Origin: Klebsormidium nitens
Lineage: Eukaryota; Streptophyta; Klebsormidiophyceae; Klebsormidiales; Klebsormidiaceae
NCBI GenBank assembly: GCA_000708835.1
Contig: DF237216.1
Location: 21,168-85,167, forward strand
DNA length: 64,000 nt
Direction of reading: 5' to 3'
Part shown: positions 9,543-21,800 of the stretch, one piece after another
How positions within the stretch are numbered: the first letter of the stretch is position 1
Layout: each line of letters begins with the position of its first letter
Position numbers and translations under genes: made by a program
The notes under the pieces: model-generated
Database searches by the model: none
Seen by the model: the letters and a program-made list of their open reading frames with translations, nothing else
Told to the model about the DNA's origin: nothing

Positions 9543-11476
9543 GCTGGCGTGCCGTCACGGAAGCGGCGGGGAGAGCGGACCCAACTTCTTAAAGGAGCGT
9601 CAGAAGCTCCGAAGTCCTGCGCAAACAATCCGTTGTTCAGGGTACATCAAGTATTAGGTTCAGGGGATTCCAGGGAACTAGAAGGACTTTCAAGACTGCG
9701 AAGCAACGAGAGCTTTCAAAACGAGAAAAGCGGGGTACTTTTCAATATGCTGACCTAGATTTGTACCGTCACGAATTGATATTCGTTTCAGAGCTGACAT
9801 AGAAAAGTAAGGGCCCACTGCGGCGTTCGTGCCGCTTCACCCGCCAGCGCTGTCCCACAATTTGTCACAAGGAAAGACGCTACTGCAAGGAGAGAGCCCA
9901 GCGCTCTTTACATGCCACGAGCTTGAAGTAGAGACTGTGGTCAAAGTCAGTGGCAAACTAGGCAGTTTACAGGCATCGCAAGGAGCTTAACAGACCAAGA
10001 TGAATCGCTTACCACTGATCAATGTTAACTAACAGAAACCCCGACTTCGAATTTGAGCAACAGGCTCCCCGTTATTCCTGGTACAGTAGCTATTGACCCT
10101 AACTAAACAAGGAACACAATTCAGGTAATTTGAACAAGGGGACCAATGTAAGGTCAAGCTACGTAAGAACGTTGAATAACAAAACGAGGGCGTTTATAGA
10201 GAACACAGAACTGAGACCGAACTGTGCGTACTCTCCTGACATCAAGTGATGGGTAGAAGAGAATCCATTCACACGGGCTATTATGTGGCAACGTCGCAAG
10301 TGGCACAAGCCGCGCTCGGTTCCCTTTGGCTTGCAATTGACGTCCCGCAAACGGGGGTTTTTGGCAGGCGTGCAGCTACCAGCTTTGAATGTCCTGTACG
10401 CGCTACAAGGCTTTTGTTGTTGATCAGATTGTACTGATGAGCTGACTTTGCAAAACAGGCCGAGTCTTGGAACAATTGCACACCCTCATGTGCACGGCTT
10501 CTTATGAAGGTGAGTCCACGGACAATCACTACGTGAATGAGAATTGACGGTCCTGAGAGGCCGAGATGTGGCGCGTGGCCGCTCTCAGTATAGTAGTATA
10601 GGAACGGATCGACCGCCGTCGCGGCCGCGCCCTGCCGCCCTATAAAACCCTTCGAATTTTCTGCAAACCCCTCGGACTTCGCGGCGCGGCCGCGACTCGG
10701 TTTTTGCAGGGGGTCATGCAGTCGCGCCAGGGCTTGGATACGACAAATGACAAAGTCAGCACCTGGAAGCGCCTGTGCGACGAACTCCAGGTTGCTCAAG
10801 TATTGGTGATGCGTTCTGCTTTTGGTCTCAACTGATCTTGACGGGCAATCGCAACTGAGGTAAGTTATTCACGCGCCTCTCTTCTCTGGAAGCGATGAGT
10901 GCGATTACTGAAAAGGGAATCTGTGCCAACATGCGCATGGAGTTGTTGCTCTGATTGGTGCCCTCGTCCTGCTTACATGCACTGCGTGTAAGTGCAGTCT
11001 GATCTTCTGTTCGAATCCGGCTTTCAGAATGCTAAAAGCTGTTTCGATTTGAGTGCTGGAACAACTTGGGATGCTGGAAGTCCATGCAAACGAATTCTTG
11101 TAACAAGAACACTGTTCAAGGTTTAGGCTATTGCCCAGTAAGTGAGACGCTTTGAAGGCTTTGTGTTTTCTCACGTATGGGCGGGACTTGCATGAAACAG
11201 TTACAGCGGCCACCGCTAAAAGGAGCTAGGCGGAGATTTGCTTGCCAAGTGCAGATCAAACCTTATGCCAAGCTTCTGCTTCTGCTTCCTGTACAATCTT
11301 TAAAACTTCTAATGCGGTAATCCTTTCCTGGCCTTGATGTTTGGGAGTTAATTCCAATCCGCTGGCCTCACTAATTCAGGTTGGGAAACCATGAAACAAG
11401 CACTCAAGTCGCATCAGCTTTTCGCTATTTCGCATGCCTGCTGCAGGAGACGTCATTGGTAAACACGCGGGTCTAG
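9543..11476. other. Spacer of unit B
   Basis: There is no convincing gene. The spacer contains the empty transposon target near 9615-9622, blocks homologous to unit A, and a GC island at 10612-10702 with CCTATAAAACCC and GCGGCCGCGACTCGG. A 172-codon minus-strand frame at 10281-10799 crosses the island and shows no family features. Confidence 0.5.
10612..10702. other. GC-rich island upstream of F-box-like gene B2
   Basis: This is a CG-rich block shorter than its counterpart at 6601-6775, sharing GCGGCCGCGACTCGG. Its equivalent position in both duplication units shows it was part of the ancestral unit. Confidence 0.4.
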
Positions 11477-11482
11477 ATGGAA

Positions 11483-12115
11483 ATGGACGCCTTCAGTGAC
11501 GTCATCTACCTGCTTGTCCAACGGGAAGAACTAGAGGTGCGGGACTTGGGCCGCTTGGTCTGCGTGTCCCGACCGCTCAGAAGCTCTCTTGCCGGACCGG
11601 TTCTGACCCCCGCCGCCATCGTGAGGTACCGGGTCGATATAGTAGACAAGCGGTGCGAAGCCTTGAGAACCGCTTGTCAGAATAACAAGAATCTCCTTCT
11701 ACAACGAGAGCTGGAACGCCAGATACTCCGTGATTGGTATCCCGACGGTCAGTATTATATCAAACGGCTAGAGCGGTTGCAAGGGAAAAGCGACCGAGTC
11801 AAAGCCAACTTAGAGAAGTTGCGTAAACAAGCGGAGGTAGAGGGCCCGCTGGGAGCAGTTTTGATCCGTTTGGAAGCATATTTGACCGTAAAAGGGTCGC
11901 AGCAGGTTGAGCAATCCGCGAAAAGTTGGGGCGTAACAGGAGCAGTTACGCAGTGCAAGGAATGGCTTGGAGCATGGACGTACCGGGCACAGAAGAGAAA
12001 GCTTCTGAATCTGGGCGGTGTTGTAAAGGAACTGCGGGAAGATTTGATGGAAATATTCTGGATGTACAGGCTAGCTGAATACAGACTGCAGCGGCTTCCA
12101 TCATATTTAAGATAG
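11483..12115 (+). CDS. F-box-like protein, duplicated family member B2
   Basis: This intronless frame encodes about 210 residues from MDAFSDVIYLLVQREEL; a Met two codons upstream at 11477 is also possible. It shows the clearest family pattern: VRDLGRLVCVSRPLRSSLAG, RVDIVDKRCEAL, a coiled Lys/Leu/Glu region, then SWGVTGAVTQCKEWL, KRKLLNLGG and a C-terminal MYRL. It pairs with A2 by position and sequence. No intron, signal peptide or membrane segment is seen. The N-terminus suggests an SCF adaptor. The C-terminal domain is unrecognised. Confidence 0.7.
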   Translation: MDAFSDVIYLLVQREELEVRDLGRLVCVSRPLRSSLAGPVLTPAAIVRYRVDIVDKRCEALRTACQNNKNLLLQRELERQILRDWYPDGQYYIKRLERLQGKSDRVKANLEKLRKQAEVEGPLGAVLIRLEAYLTVKGSQQVEQSAKSWGVTGAVTQCKEWLGAWTYRAQKRKLLNLGGVVKELREDLMEIFWMYRLAEYRLQRLPSYLR

Positions 12116-14268
12116 GCCAGAATTGCACAACTGGTGGTGCAGGTGTCACTTGGTGGGAGTCATGCACAAGGGCCGGGATAGAATCAATAGCCTCTTTTTT
12201 GGAGACCGCCAGAGCTGTGGTTTACAACCCGAGAGTTGTTTCGTTTATCTTGCATTTCTTTACCACAACATCTAGAAAGGCGAAGTAAGTACAAGGCCAT
12301 GTCAGAGGGTTGTCAATGCTCATAAGAAGAATCCAGAGCAGAAAGATTTAGATCTGGATGCTTGAGCGCTATGATGATGAATAAATTCACTTGTAGTGCA
12401 TTTCCTTCATTTCATGAACTCGAAGAACACAGCGCTCCGTTCATTGAGCATGTCTATGGACACACTTGAGAGCCCATACTATCACGTTCGCGCGTCATCT
12501 CGATGAAGAATGCAAAAAAATATAGTACCGCGCAGCTTTGTGGCCGCCTCTATTGCCTGCCAGCTCTCGCGGTCAGATCACTTCTGCTCGCTGAAGAGGA
12601 GAATACCCGATGTGTCTAGCTTCGTACAGCCCAACTTGCTCCTCAGTACCTCCGACGCATGCACCGTTTGGACTTTCATGCAGCACACATATGTACAGTT
12701 TCTATGCTGTTACTCTCCTTACGTCCTCGCAAGTGTACAAGTGAATACCACAGGTGAGCCCCTGAAGCCACTGCTTGCAGAGACCGATGACGTCAAGGAT
12801 CTCGGGCCCCTTAACCTCGCACCCAAGATATTGTTTTTGGCGGATTGTTCGATAGCCACCAGAAAGGCGTGGGATATTGTACATCGTCGATTTCCGCAAA
12901 CTTCGCACCTATTGAATCGCAGACTTGTTGTGCAACATTTTGGGTGCGGGTTAAAGGTGCCCTGAGGATGGATCAGCGGCCTCTGGGCTGTCGCGCCTTC
13001 CAGGTGTGCTTCATGTACTGCTCAACTGCTCCAACAATCGAGTGGCCAATGCAACATAGCTTGTAAACATGCATCGACGCCCGCGCGCCGTGCGGCCGCG
13101 CTAGTCTCCAGCCCGCCAGCTGCAGCCTAAATCCCGCGGAAGCCGCCGCGCGCCACGGCCGCGTGTGCCTTAGCTCCGTCAGTCTGACGCGGTTCTGACG
13201 GTCGCTTGCCTTACTGAAAAACGACTGGCAGGCCTGAACAAACTAAAAATTCAGATTGAAGCTGTCGTGCAAAGAACCCCCTGGCCAGCATCAGATACCC
13301 GGAAGGCTGTTCGAAGGGCGCCCAGAAGCCAGCCGGCCTGGTAGATCGAATCAAGAATTAATCACTAAGCAGGCAAGGTCACGACGAGGGCCTCCGGAGA
13401 GTTTGGGTAAGCCAGGTCAGACGACGGGCATGCTAAAGGTCAGTTGCTTTACGGTATCTGCGACAGAGTGGAGGCCTCACAAAAGCCTCGCTGTAAATCA
13501 GGTCATGGGAGCTGGTGTAGAGTACTGATCAATGGCACGGAGCGTTTGTTTCAAGAAGTCACGTGGGTTTGTTCACGGACTTTTTCTCTCCTCACAGGGT
13601 GCTTTCAAAGCGAAACTTGCAAACCTTATTACGAATAGAAAACATTTCTCGAACATCGTCCTTGCTTTGAAGCATTCGCGTTCGAGCTTCCTGTTATGCT
13701 CAAGACGGAGAACCTGGGCTGTGTTTGTGCAGGCAACTGCTTTTTTCTCCAATGTCTGGGAGGGGAAATTTTCGTATTGCAGAATGACCTTCCTACTGAT
13801 TGATGCTCCTTTCCCCTTTTTTCTGCTGTGATCGTTCTTCGGAAATTCGTGACTTTTCTTGCCCATCCTTAGTATATATTTCTTAACCGTCCTCAATAGC
13901 TTTCTCTTTTCAAGCACCTTAGAAGATGTACGGTCACGATCTCGAAATCTATAGAAATGGTCGGATTGCTCACTAGGTTATCAGTAGTTAAGGTTACTTG
14001 CTCCTTTAGCTTCAGCCGTTATTCTCTCAAGTTCTGCGCTAAAACAATTGGCAGACGCATGAATAGTGGTGCTGCATAGTTTCAAGTTCTAACCGACCAG
14101 GTTTAAGGCAAACACACTTCAGCTTCTTCCGAGCAAAACCATCAACTTTAGCGGACTAAAAGACATTCATGTCCTGTCAGGTTTTTCGATCAGCCCACAC
14201 GAGCGCACAGCGTCTTGAGACGAGCGCTCACCTTCGAACAAAGCGACACTAGAAGAGACGCTGTAGGG
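12116..14268. other. Spacer with GC island at about 13078-13170
   Basis: A 151-codon frame (12510-12965) and short frames near 13250-13830 show no motif or family similarity. A CG-rich block near 13078-13170 with GCGGCCGCGC and CGCCGCGCGCC lies about 1.1 kb upstream of the fifth F-box-like gene. This repeats the arrangement seen at the other members. Confidence 0.4.
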
Positions 14269-14889
14269 ATGGCCGCTTTTGATGACGTCATCTACTTCCT
14301 CTTCCAACGGGGTGATCTGAGTCTACGGGACTTAGCCCGCTTGGCCTGCGTGGCGAGCCCAAAAAGAGACTTTCTCGCCTCCTTTCTCACGTCATCCGAG
14401 GTAGTCAACTTTCGGGTAGACACTTTCGAGTCGCGCAAGAAGAGTCTTCGTGGAAGATGGGAGCCTCTGAAAGGAAGACTGAGCGACGCTTCACTCCGCC
14501 GGTCGAGCCGTAGGACCGAGGCAACGGAATTTGTGGATGAGCTTCTTCGTACCGTAGAGCTGATTTTGGAAATGGAAGAGAAGGCCTTGAATAGGTTGAA
14601 GCGGGTACGAGCGGCGCGCGAGCGGTTTGCTAGGTTTCTGAAGACGCGCTTTTGCGCGCCGCGGGTTTCGCAAAGGCATGAAAGTACAGCGGGATTTATC
14701 AAGGGAGCCGCCGCCGCGAAGGTCGCAAAGTGGCTTGCGAAGGGGCCAAAAAAGGCAAGAGAAATGCAGATCACGGCATTCAAGTTAACGAAATCTTTTG
14801 ATAAGCTTGAGGAACTCATCGAAGTCAGTGGAACTTTTGAATCGAGTATATTCATGTATCTCGCATTCTACTGGCGGCAGCTTGGATAG
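14269..14889 (+). CDS. F-box-like protein, divergent fifth family member
   Basis: The frame from MAAFDDVIYFLFQRGDL encodes about 206 residues; an in-frame Met at 14215 would add 18 residues not shared by paralogues. The F-box-like block reads LSLRDLARLACVASPKRDFLAS, more diverged than the other four, and the C-terminal half is strongly basic (Arg/Lys-rich helices). It stands outside the duplicated units, so it is either an older copy or the source of the family. It may bind SKP1, by inference only. Confidence 0.6.
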   Translation: MAAFDDVIYFLFQRGDLSLRDLARLACVASPKRDFLASFLTSSEVVNFRVDTFESRKKSLRGRWEPLKGRLSDASLRRSSRRTEATEFVDELLRTVELILEMEEKALNRLKRVRAARERFARFLKTRFCAPRVSQRHESTAGFIKGAAAAKVAKWLAKGPKKAREMQITAFKLTKSFDKLEELIEVSGTFESSIFMYLAFYWRQLG

Positions 14890-17800
14890 CAAAGGACTCT
14901 TCGTCGTGAGCACAAGTGGCATAAGCGAAGATACTCAAGTTCGACGAAACTGTATTCAGCTTTACCATTCGGGAAGGACAGGGGAGAGATATCTGTGCAA
15001 GGAACAGATGTATTGATATTGGTACCGGCTCAATCCAAGCAGCAACTCCAGACTATCATGTGCAAACAGCTGTGCCCCTTCCAACTCCAATTCTAAAGGC
15101 CGCCGATTTATCTCGTCTTCCTGCAGTCATGAAGTCCTCGAATTTGTAAGCTGCAACGTTTCATACGGAATACCTAGACCCATCTCCCGACCTGTGTTCA
15201 GAAGGTTCGGAGCGGCGCCGAATTTTCTGTTGGGTTTTATGTTGGATACGGCTGATTGAAGGGCATGCCCCGGATCTTCCTTTTGCGCTTACTTGAGTCA
15301 CTACGTATACTGAATTCGGCCAGTTCACTGGCCACAGACGAACTGTGTTGAGCAAAAGGCTTAAGTCTGACCCATATTTTTACCAAGTCGGCAACCTGTC
15401 CGAATGCTGCTGTAACGGGGCTGTAACCGGCCCTTCTTCCCCGCCTTTGAAGCAATTCTGTACCCAGTTCCTGAGGGCATCTTCTGTGGCCTTTTTAAGT
15501 TGGCATCATCGCGCCGTGGTATCATTCGATGAAGTTTGCGGAGCGCGAGCCTGTCCTAGCGTATGTAAGACTTGCATAATTGAAGTACTTGATTGGACAT
15601 TGAAGTCTAATCACCATGCTGTCGTCCTGGCAGGCATATGGTGATTTCCAAGCAGTGATGAGTGAAAACTTGGTTATTCGATCGGGCTGCATCTGGGCTG
15701 TCACTGCCTGCCGGGGGCTGCTTTTGACGCGCGTTCGAGTGCTCTGTGCATCTGCGGCCGCTCGCGCTAGGAACCGTTGAGGCCGCGGCGCGGCCGCGAG
15801 ACGACGTCCTGATTTAGATTCCACAGAACATCATCAACGCGCAGAATATACGAAGCGGCCTGGAATATTCTCTGAGTTCCAAATGACCAACTCGTTCATT
15901 TGGTTGTATGCAAACGTAAGTCAATTCTAGCTGATCAGGCCGATTCAGTTGCATGACCACGACGAATTTGCTGGTTTTGACCCGCTCGTATCGGGCCATA
16001 AAACAATCCATGCAGCTCATTGTTGCGTGGGTTGTCGACATGCTCCTCGAGAAAGCCAACCAAGATTCTCAAACGGCCCTCCTGCTTTCCCGTTCCGCAG
16101 GAGCTCCATAGCCATGGCCAGTAGTCAAGGGCAAGGAGCCCATTACCGGCGCTGGATCCTGCTACTAGCCCTATAATCAGGGAGTATCCACAGAAGCACG
16201 CCTGATCGAATCTTGCAAAATGTTTACTCTGGTCCTTCATCTGCACACCGGCCAGCTAAATCTCAGTCGCGCCCCAGTGCTTTGACCAAATTTGCATTCG
16301 CTGGTCGGCCCATACTGGCCGACGACTCGAACGTGCTGATTTCCATTGCCTCGCCTCTCACTAGATCTTGTTGAAGTTTCGAACTCAAACCGTTGGCGTC
16401 TGATCTGCCGCTTGGCAGACATTTCTTCAGTGATTTAGTAGGCGCCGCGGAACCGGGCCGGCCGCGGCCGTCGAATTGAGCCCAGCTGCACGCACCCGCC
16501 CGCCAGGCCCCGCCGCCCGCTGCCATGACACTTCCATGTGCTTAAAAGTTTTAGCTCCCAGCGGCAGATGCCGGCTGTGACATGTGCACTTGATGAACAG
16601 AACAGTGAACACAGGGGGATTGCGGCGCGTTGCCAGCCGCCAGCAGCCGTGAGAAGTGAGGCGCTCAATTCTTGGCTCGGATGCTGCCGGCCCGTTGCTC
16701 CACGTTGCCTTGGGCGTGCGTTTCATATACAGTCAAGCGGTATCGAAAGGGCCATGTCTCATGACTTCAATAGTCAACGGTCCAGCGGAGTTGCATTCGG
16801 ACAAGTTCGTTTCCACAAAACGAGTGACCAGGTGCGAAGTTGATTCTTGTTAGTTTACGATTCTGTTGTTTCTGCTCGTTGCATGCCGAGTGGACGGCCA
16901 GGCTTAAATCGAAGCCCTACCTCGTCGCATGCAATGCATCTCACCAGCGCTTTTCACCGATCCGCAATTGAGGATCTCTGGGGACTGGGGTCAAATACCA
17001 TTAGCCAGATAGCCTGCAGCACTACATAGAACGCTGAGTCACTTGTGGGGCCCTCAGCCGCTGGTGCTAGCTTAACTCCTGGCGGGCTGCTGGAGAAGGA
17101 ATGTGCGCAAAGACTGGGGCTAAACAGCGGCCGCTGTTAAGGCGGAAGCCCATGTGTGCCTCGCTAGCTATTGGTTCATTGATCTGCGCGCCTGACTCTT
17201 CCCTTGCCTTCTCTTCTCAAGTATCGACCTGCTAGTCACTCTAGGAACATAGGCACCTGACATGAAGATCAGAGGTATGCATCCGAGGAATCCAGGCCAT
17301 CAGGCAAATGTCCTGAACCAGCTTCTAGTTTTGCACGAGCTGCAACGAGGTTTTCGGCCGCCTGGCCGACGCAACTGATCCCGTTTGTGGAACACGTGGC
17401 ATGTGAGTCGATGATGGAATATCTAGCAGAGCTGATCATGCAGTCTCAGAGTCGTAGAGGATTAGACGCGCCGCCGGCCAGACGGCGGCCGCATGTTGAT
17501 CTGGGCGGCCGGGCTACAGCCTGTGCAGGAACGTCATGCTGCCACTCATACAATTACAAGCCTTGAAGTTACCATCTCTCAAAACCACGATAATTAATGC
17601 AAGCTGTTGCAAGCAAGTTGGAAAGTTGCAACTGCAACTGCAAATAATGAAGTGATGTAGGATAGGTACGTAGCAAGCCTTCTTCACATTCTGAGTCAGC
17701 CTGGAGTCACTAGCTTTTGCTGCTTTATACACTGATCAGGATCTGTAGTTGCGTATTGCAGCACGTGCACGTACAGCAGAATGTCAGAGTCCGTTCAAAT

Positions 17801-18811
17801 CCGTACATGTGGGGCGGGTCGTCCGGACCGTTCCGATTTAATGTCAACAGCCGCTTGGATCAACCGGGCTCCAGGGAACTCCAAACCCAAGTCGAAACCG
17901 TCAAGGTTTCCTAGGAGGGAAACTGACAGTCTGGCCTGCGAGGTGCCCATGACCGGCTGGCCCGGGTGCCGGTATAATGTAACCCAGCCCTGAAACCCGA
18001 AAATAACCAAGCAGCTACCCGGGCCCTTGCTGTGTCGTGCGCGTGCAACTTTCTGCGTCATATGGTAATAAATGTAACTGCCAGCCTGCAGCTTGGGAAG
18101 AAGCAAACCGAGAGCCAACCTGCAGACTGGAAAGCAGACTTTTCTAGACCAGATTACCTGCCCTCCACACATTTCTAGTACGAGCGCTTTCTCGAGACAT
18201 GATTGAGTTTCTGCTGCTTGTTGAACTGAGAGGTTGGCAGCGAAAAGGCTCTAGCTACTGGCATGGCGCCCGGTTGACTCCTGCTGCACCAGCAAGATAC
18301 AAGCTGCTTTGGAAGGACAGAGGCCAAGTCCTCGATCAAGTTGATGGGACCTGGTCACCTGGCATCTGCAGCTGGCATGATGATTTTGGGGACCCTTCAG
18401 ATTAGAAGGTCCTTCATAACCCGGCAAGGGCTGAGCGCTTGAGCTTGAATCGGGCTTGAATCTGGCTTGAATCTGTGTGCCGTGCAGCAATCTAAGCAGG
18501 TTTCGTTCAACTAATTTTCCTGGCTTTCGACTCAACTACAATCCGGGCGGCGTCCTTTCAGCTCACCGTCAGCGCAGAGTCTTGCTCACAGGCAGGCTTC
18601 TTGACCTTCGTATGATTCCTCAGAAGAATCTGCAGCTGATCTCATCGCCAGCTAGCACTGAAGGTGATCAAGCAGTCCCCAAAGTTGTAGCTATAGAGTC
18701 GGTCCTGGAGACCATGACATAGGTACAACAGCGGTAAAGGAAAAGGATATTGATTCTTATGGAGGGCACCTCATCCTAGAAACAACCCAGTTACTCTAGG
18801 TAAAGTACGCA
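14890..18811. other. Gene-poor stretch with GC-rich islands
   Basis: CG-rich blocks lie near 15740-15805, 16440-16530 and 17455-17515, each with CGGCCG or GCGGCC words. The short frames conflict and lack motifs. A segment near 18590-18720 is open in one frame and could hold an untranslated or extra 5' exon of the PDE gene, but its frame closes before a good donor. Confidence 0.45.
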
Positions 18812-21800
18812 ATGGGGCCTCCGGAGGAAGAGACACATGCTCCCAACTTGATCCAGGATGACGTAGGACAGAGGTTTCAGCTCGGATCATCGTCTCTGGT
18901 TGACAGAGTGAAGAGGTCAGGCGCAGGCACACAAGAGGCTTCACTGCACCATGAGAAGGGCATGAATCACTTTGGACTCTCCTTGTCCACCCTGAATCTT
19001 TCCACCGGAAGCCCCCTACCAGCAGGTATGGTGCCCGGAAGTGCGTCTATCATGATGATGCAGAGAGAGCTTTTCAAGAAAAGACTGACTAAGAAAACAA
19101 GTGCGAAAGGGATACAGCAATGGGAGGTCTGCGCACTACCAGAGGAGAAGCATCCATCGAGGCGTCGGTAAGTAGCTGACCTTTGCAGCCTTCTTGCCAC
19201 AAGCATTGGGTGACAATCTGGACATGTTTTCAACAGCCTTTGAGTTTGATTATTGGAGGTTGCCATGCTTCCGAGTCTCCTCCCAAAGCAATCTGATGTG
19301 GTGCAGACATGGAGTCACATACCGTTCAGCAATTTCAACTCGACAAACTGATTATCATTCAGCTCAGGCCTTGACTGTATGCTTGTGCAGGTCTGCAGCC
19401 TCAGTCAAAGTTTCATCAACGGCTGAGATTGTAGTTCCAGCTTTAGAGAAAGTCCTGGCTGAGGTGAGTATATTAAGATTCCAATAAGCATTTATGAGCA
19501 CCGGTAACTATAGTTGCTTAGCTTGCTGGAAGAAGCAATGCCTCGCACGCCAGAATACTAGGTCGATGACAACAGAGCTTTTCGGGCTGAATGAGAATTG
19601 CCCGGACTTTTTGCACCTTTATACTCACAGCTTACTTTGTTGATTTTGTGCGCAGGCTGTGCTGACAGATGAGCAACGCATCAGCGTGCAATTCTCAATT
19701 CAAGCAATACAATCCAGGACTCTGTACGAACCAAGAATCAACGTTGCGGCACATTCCTCCGCAGACAGGCGCAATACAGCTCAGCAACTGGTCTCCATAG
19801 GAGAGCTGAAAGTAGTTGACGAATCGTTCAGATGGCTAGCACAAGCGTACCACCTAGGTGAGCTCTTCAAATGGACATAAATTGCCTTGCTTGGTCGTAT
19901 CCAACTTCTGTACGCAAAAGAGACGCAACAATCCTGCAACGAAGAAAGAAAGATAACAACCCTGCCCTTAGATATGTTGTCAAGACAAGAATTCAACAAG
20001 CGGCGTGTGTTTCAATTCGTCGTCGTTCTGCGTGATCAGTCGTTTGCACCTCCATGCAGATCAATACTCTAATGTCAACGGGGCGTTCGCTTCCAAACCC
20101 CTCCCAGCAACCAGCGACTTCCATCAGCCGGAGCAGAGCCAAGCTCCCAGTCTCTTGATGTGAGGGAATGATCTGCTCTTCTCTGAAGCTGGCAGTTTTG
20201 ATCAAGGAGCTCATGTGAAAGCTTAGAGTATAGCCGGCCCTCTAATGCGTACTTGGTGGTTTCGTTTGCAACCTTATGCATCATTCTGCTTTGAAACAAC
20301 CTCTTCACCAGAGGTTGGAGCTTTAAGATGGAGGTAATCGTTTAAAAGTTGTCATGTCCCTTCATTCTGAATCCTGCAGCAAATCTGGATCATCGCCTTG
20401 GCTGAACCGCCTTGCGCAACCTGAGCGGAAACAGATTGACAAGGAAGGTCGAGAGACTCTACAGAGGACTGGCAGCACGGGAGAATTGAGTGTTGAGAAG
20501 GTCCAGGCAGAGGACGAAAATGTATCCGAGATGCTAAAAGGGATCCACCGTCGCGACTTTGACGTGTTTGAGTAAGTACTCGCTGGTCGAGTCCGTCGCA
20601 AGGTCAATTTGTTTTCTTGCTTGCTCTACTAGTCATTGTCAAGAGGAGCAAACAAAGTGGTAACATATGATGCTGTTCAAGCCTACGGCAGACGACAAGA
20701 CTTTCTGGCTTCTGACAAACCACACTATTCGAAAGCAAGGTGTAACACAACATGCTTCAGCGTCTGAGAGACATCTCATGTGAAGTTCGGCAACTATCAG
20801 CTATCGTGTTACGACGTCTCAGCGCTCTTGTCTTGCTAACAGATTCGCTACCGCTGATGGGGGTGTGGTGCTGAAGCCGGTCGCATCAGCGATTTTCAAA
20901 GAACTGGGGCTACTTGAGAAGATTAACATTGGCAAGCAGACGATGGATGCCTTCCTCGCATCCATCGAAGCTGGCTACTGTGAGGTAAGGAGGCAACGTC
21001 CCCTAACAGCATACATACGTCTAGGAAGTGGATTGTCGATACCTTCCTTGTCTTCCTACCGTTTTCAGTTGTTACGTACAGCAAGTTATTGACCCCCCTG
21101 GAATGCTACCAAGTGACTTTACAGACGAGGATCTCCTCGTTTTCTCTCTTGGTCTGACGGAGTTTACGAAACTGGGTGATTGGCTTGCTTTGCCCAGGTT
21201 CCCTACCACAACGCGTGTCATGCAACAGACGTTCTTCTGGCGGTGTACAGTCTCATTTCGAGCAGCTCAATGGTGAGTTTAAAACTGAGGCACTCGGATC
21301 TACTGAATCGCTTGCTGCTGATGCATTCGTAGTCCCATTCATGCTTTTAGTCTGTCATCAGGGATTCGCTTCCCACGCGGATCGACAAGATCACCTGCCA
21401 GAGACGCATGCGAGCTTCCTTGGAGCGTGCAGCACGCTTCAGCAAGAGCTTTGAAGAGATGTGTTGTGCGTCAGCTATTGAGCAAAACTGATCACAAGGT
21501 GTTCACCAATGATATGCGTCGTTGTGCAGGCGTGGATGACTGACCACGAAGTATTCTCGCTGTTGATAGCGGCGATTATTCACGACTTCAAGGTAAGTCT
21601 GAACCCGTCGCAAGCCAGTATCTTGACGCTTCAATCTTCGTTCAGCTCCAAGAAGCAAGTCTGAACTGTATCTGAGCAGGCAATTCAAAACGACGTGATC
21701 AACCTGAGGAGCTAATAACGGAGTCAGAGTTGTTACACCTCTTTCGCAAGTCTTATCAGTTAACTTCTTCAGCCAGCGCTCTCGTTATCGTCCTTGGTTT

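Larger units (their letters stand above)
8950..12115. repeat. Segmental duplication, unit B
   Basis: This is the second copy of the F-box-like gene-pair region, with pseudogene B1 on the minus strand and gene B2 on the plus strand. It lacks the 987-bp transposon of unit A and keeps the unoccupied target near 9615-9622. The spacer aligns with unit A in blocks, with many substitutions and small indels, so the duplication is not recent. Confidence 0.8.

Noticed and set aside
10281-10799. 172-codon minus-strand frame in the unit-B spacer
   Set aside because: It crosses a GC island, has no counterpart in unit A and shows no motif.
12510-12965. 151-codon plus-strand frame
   Set aside because: No family features, no homologous frame elsewhere and no splice context.
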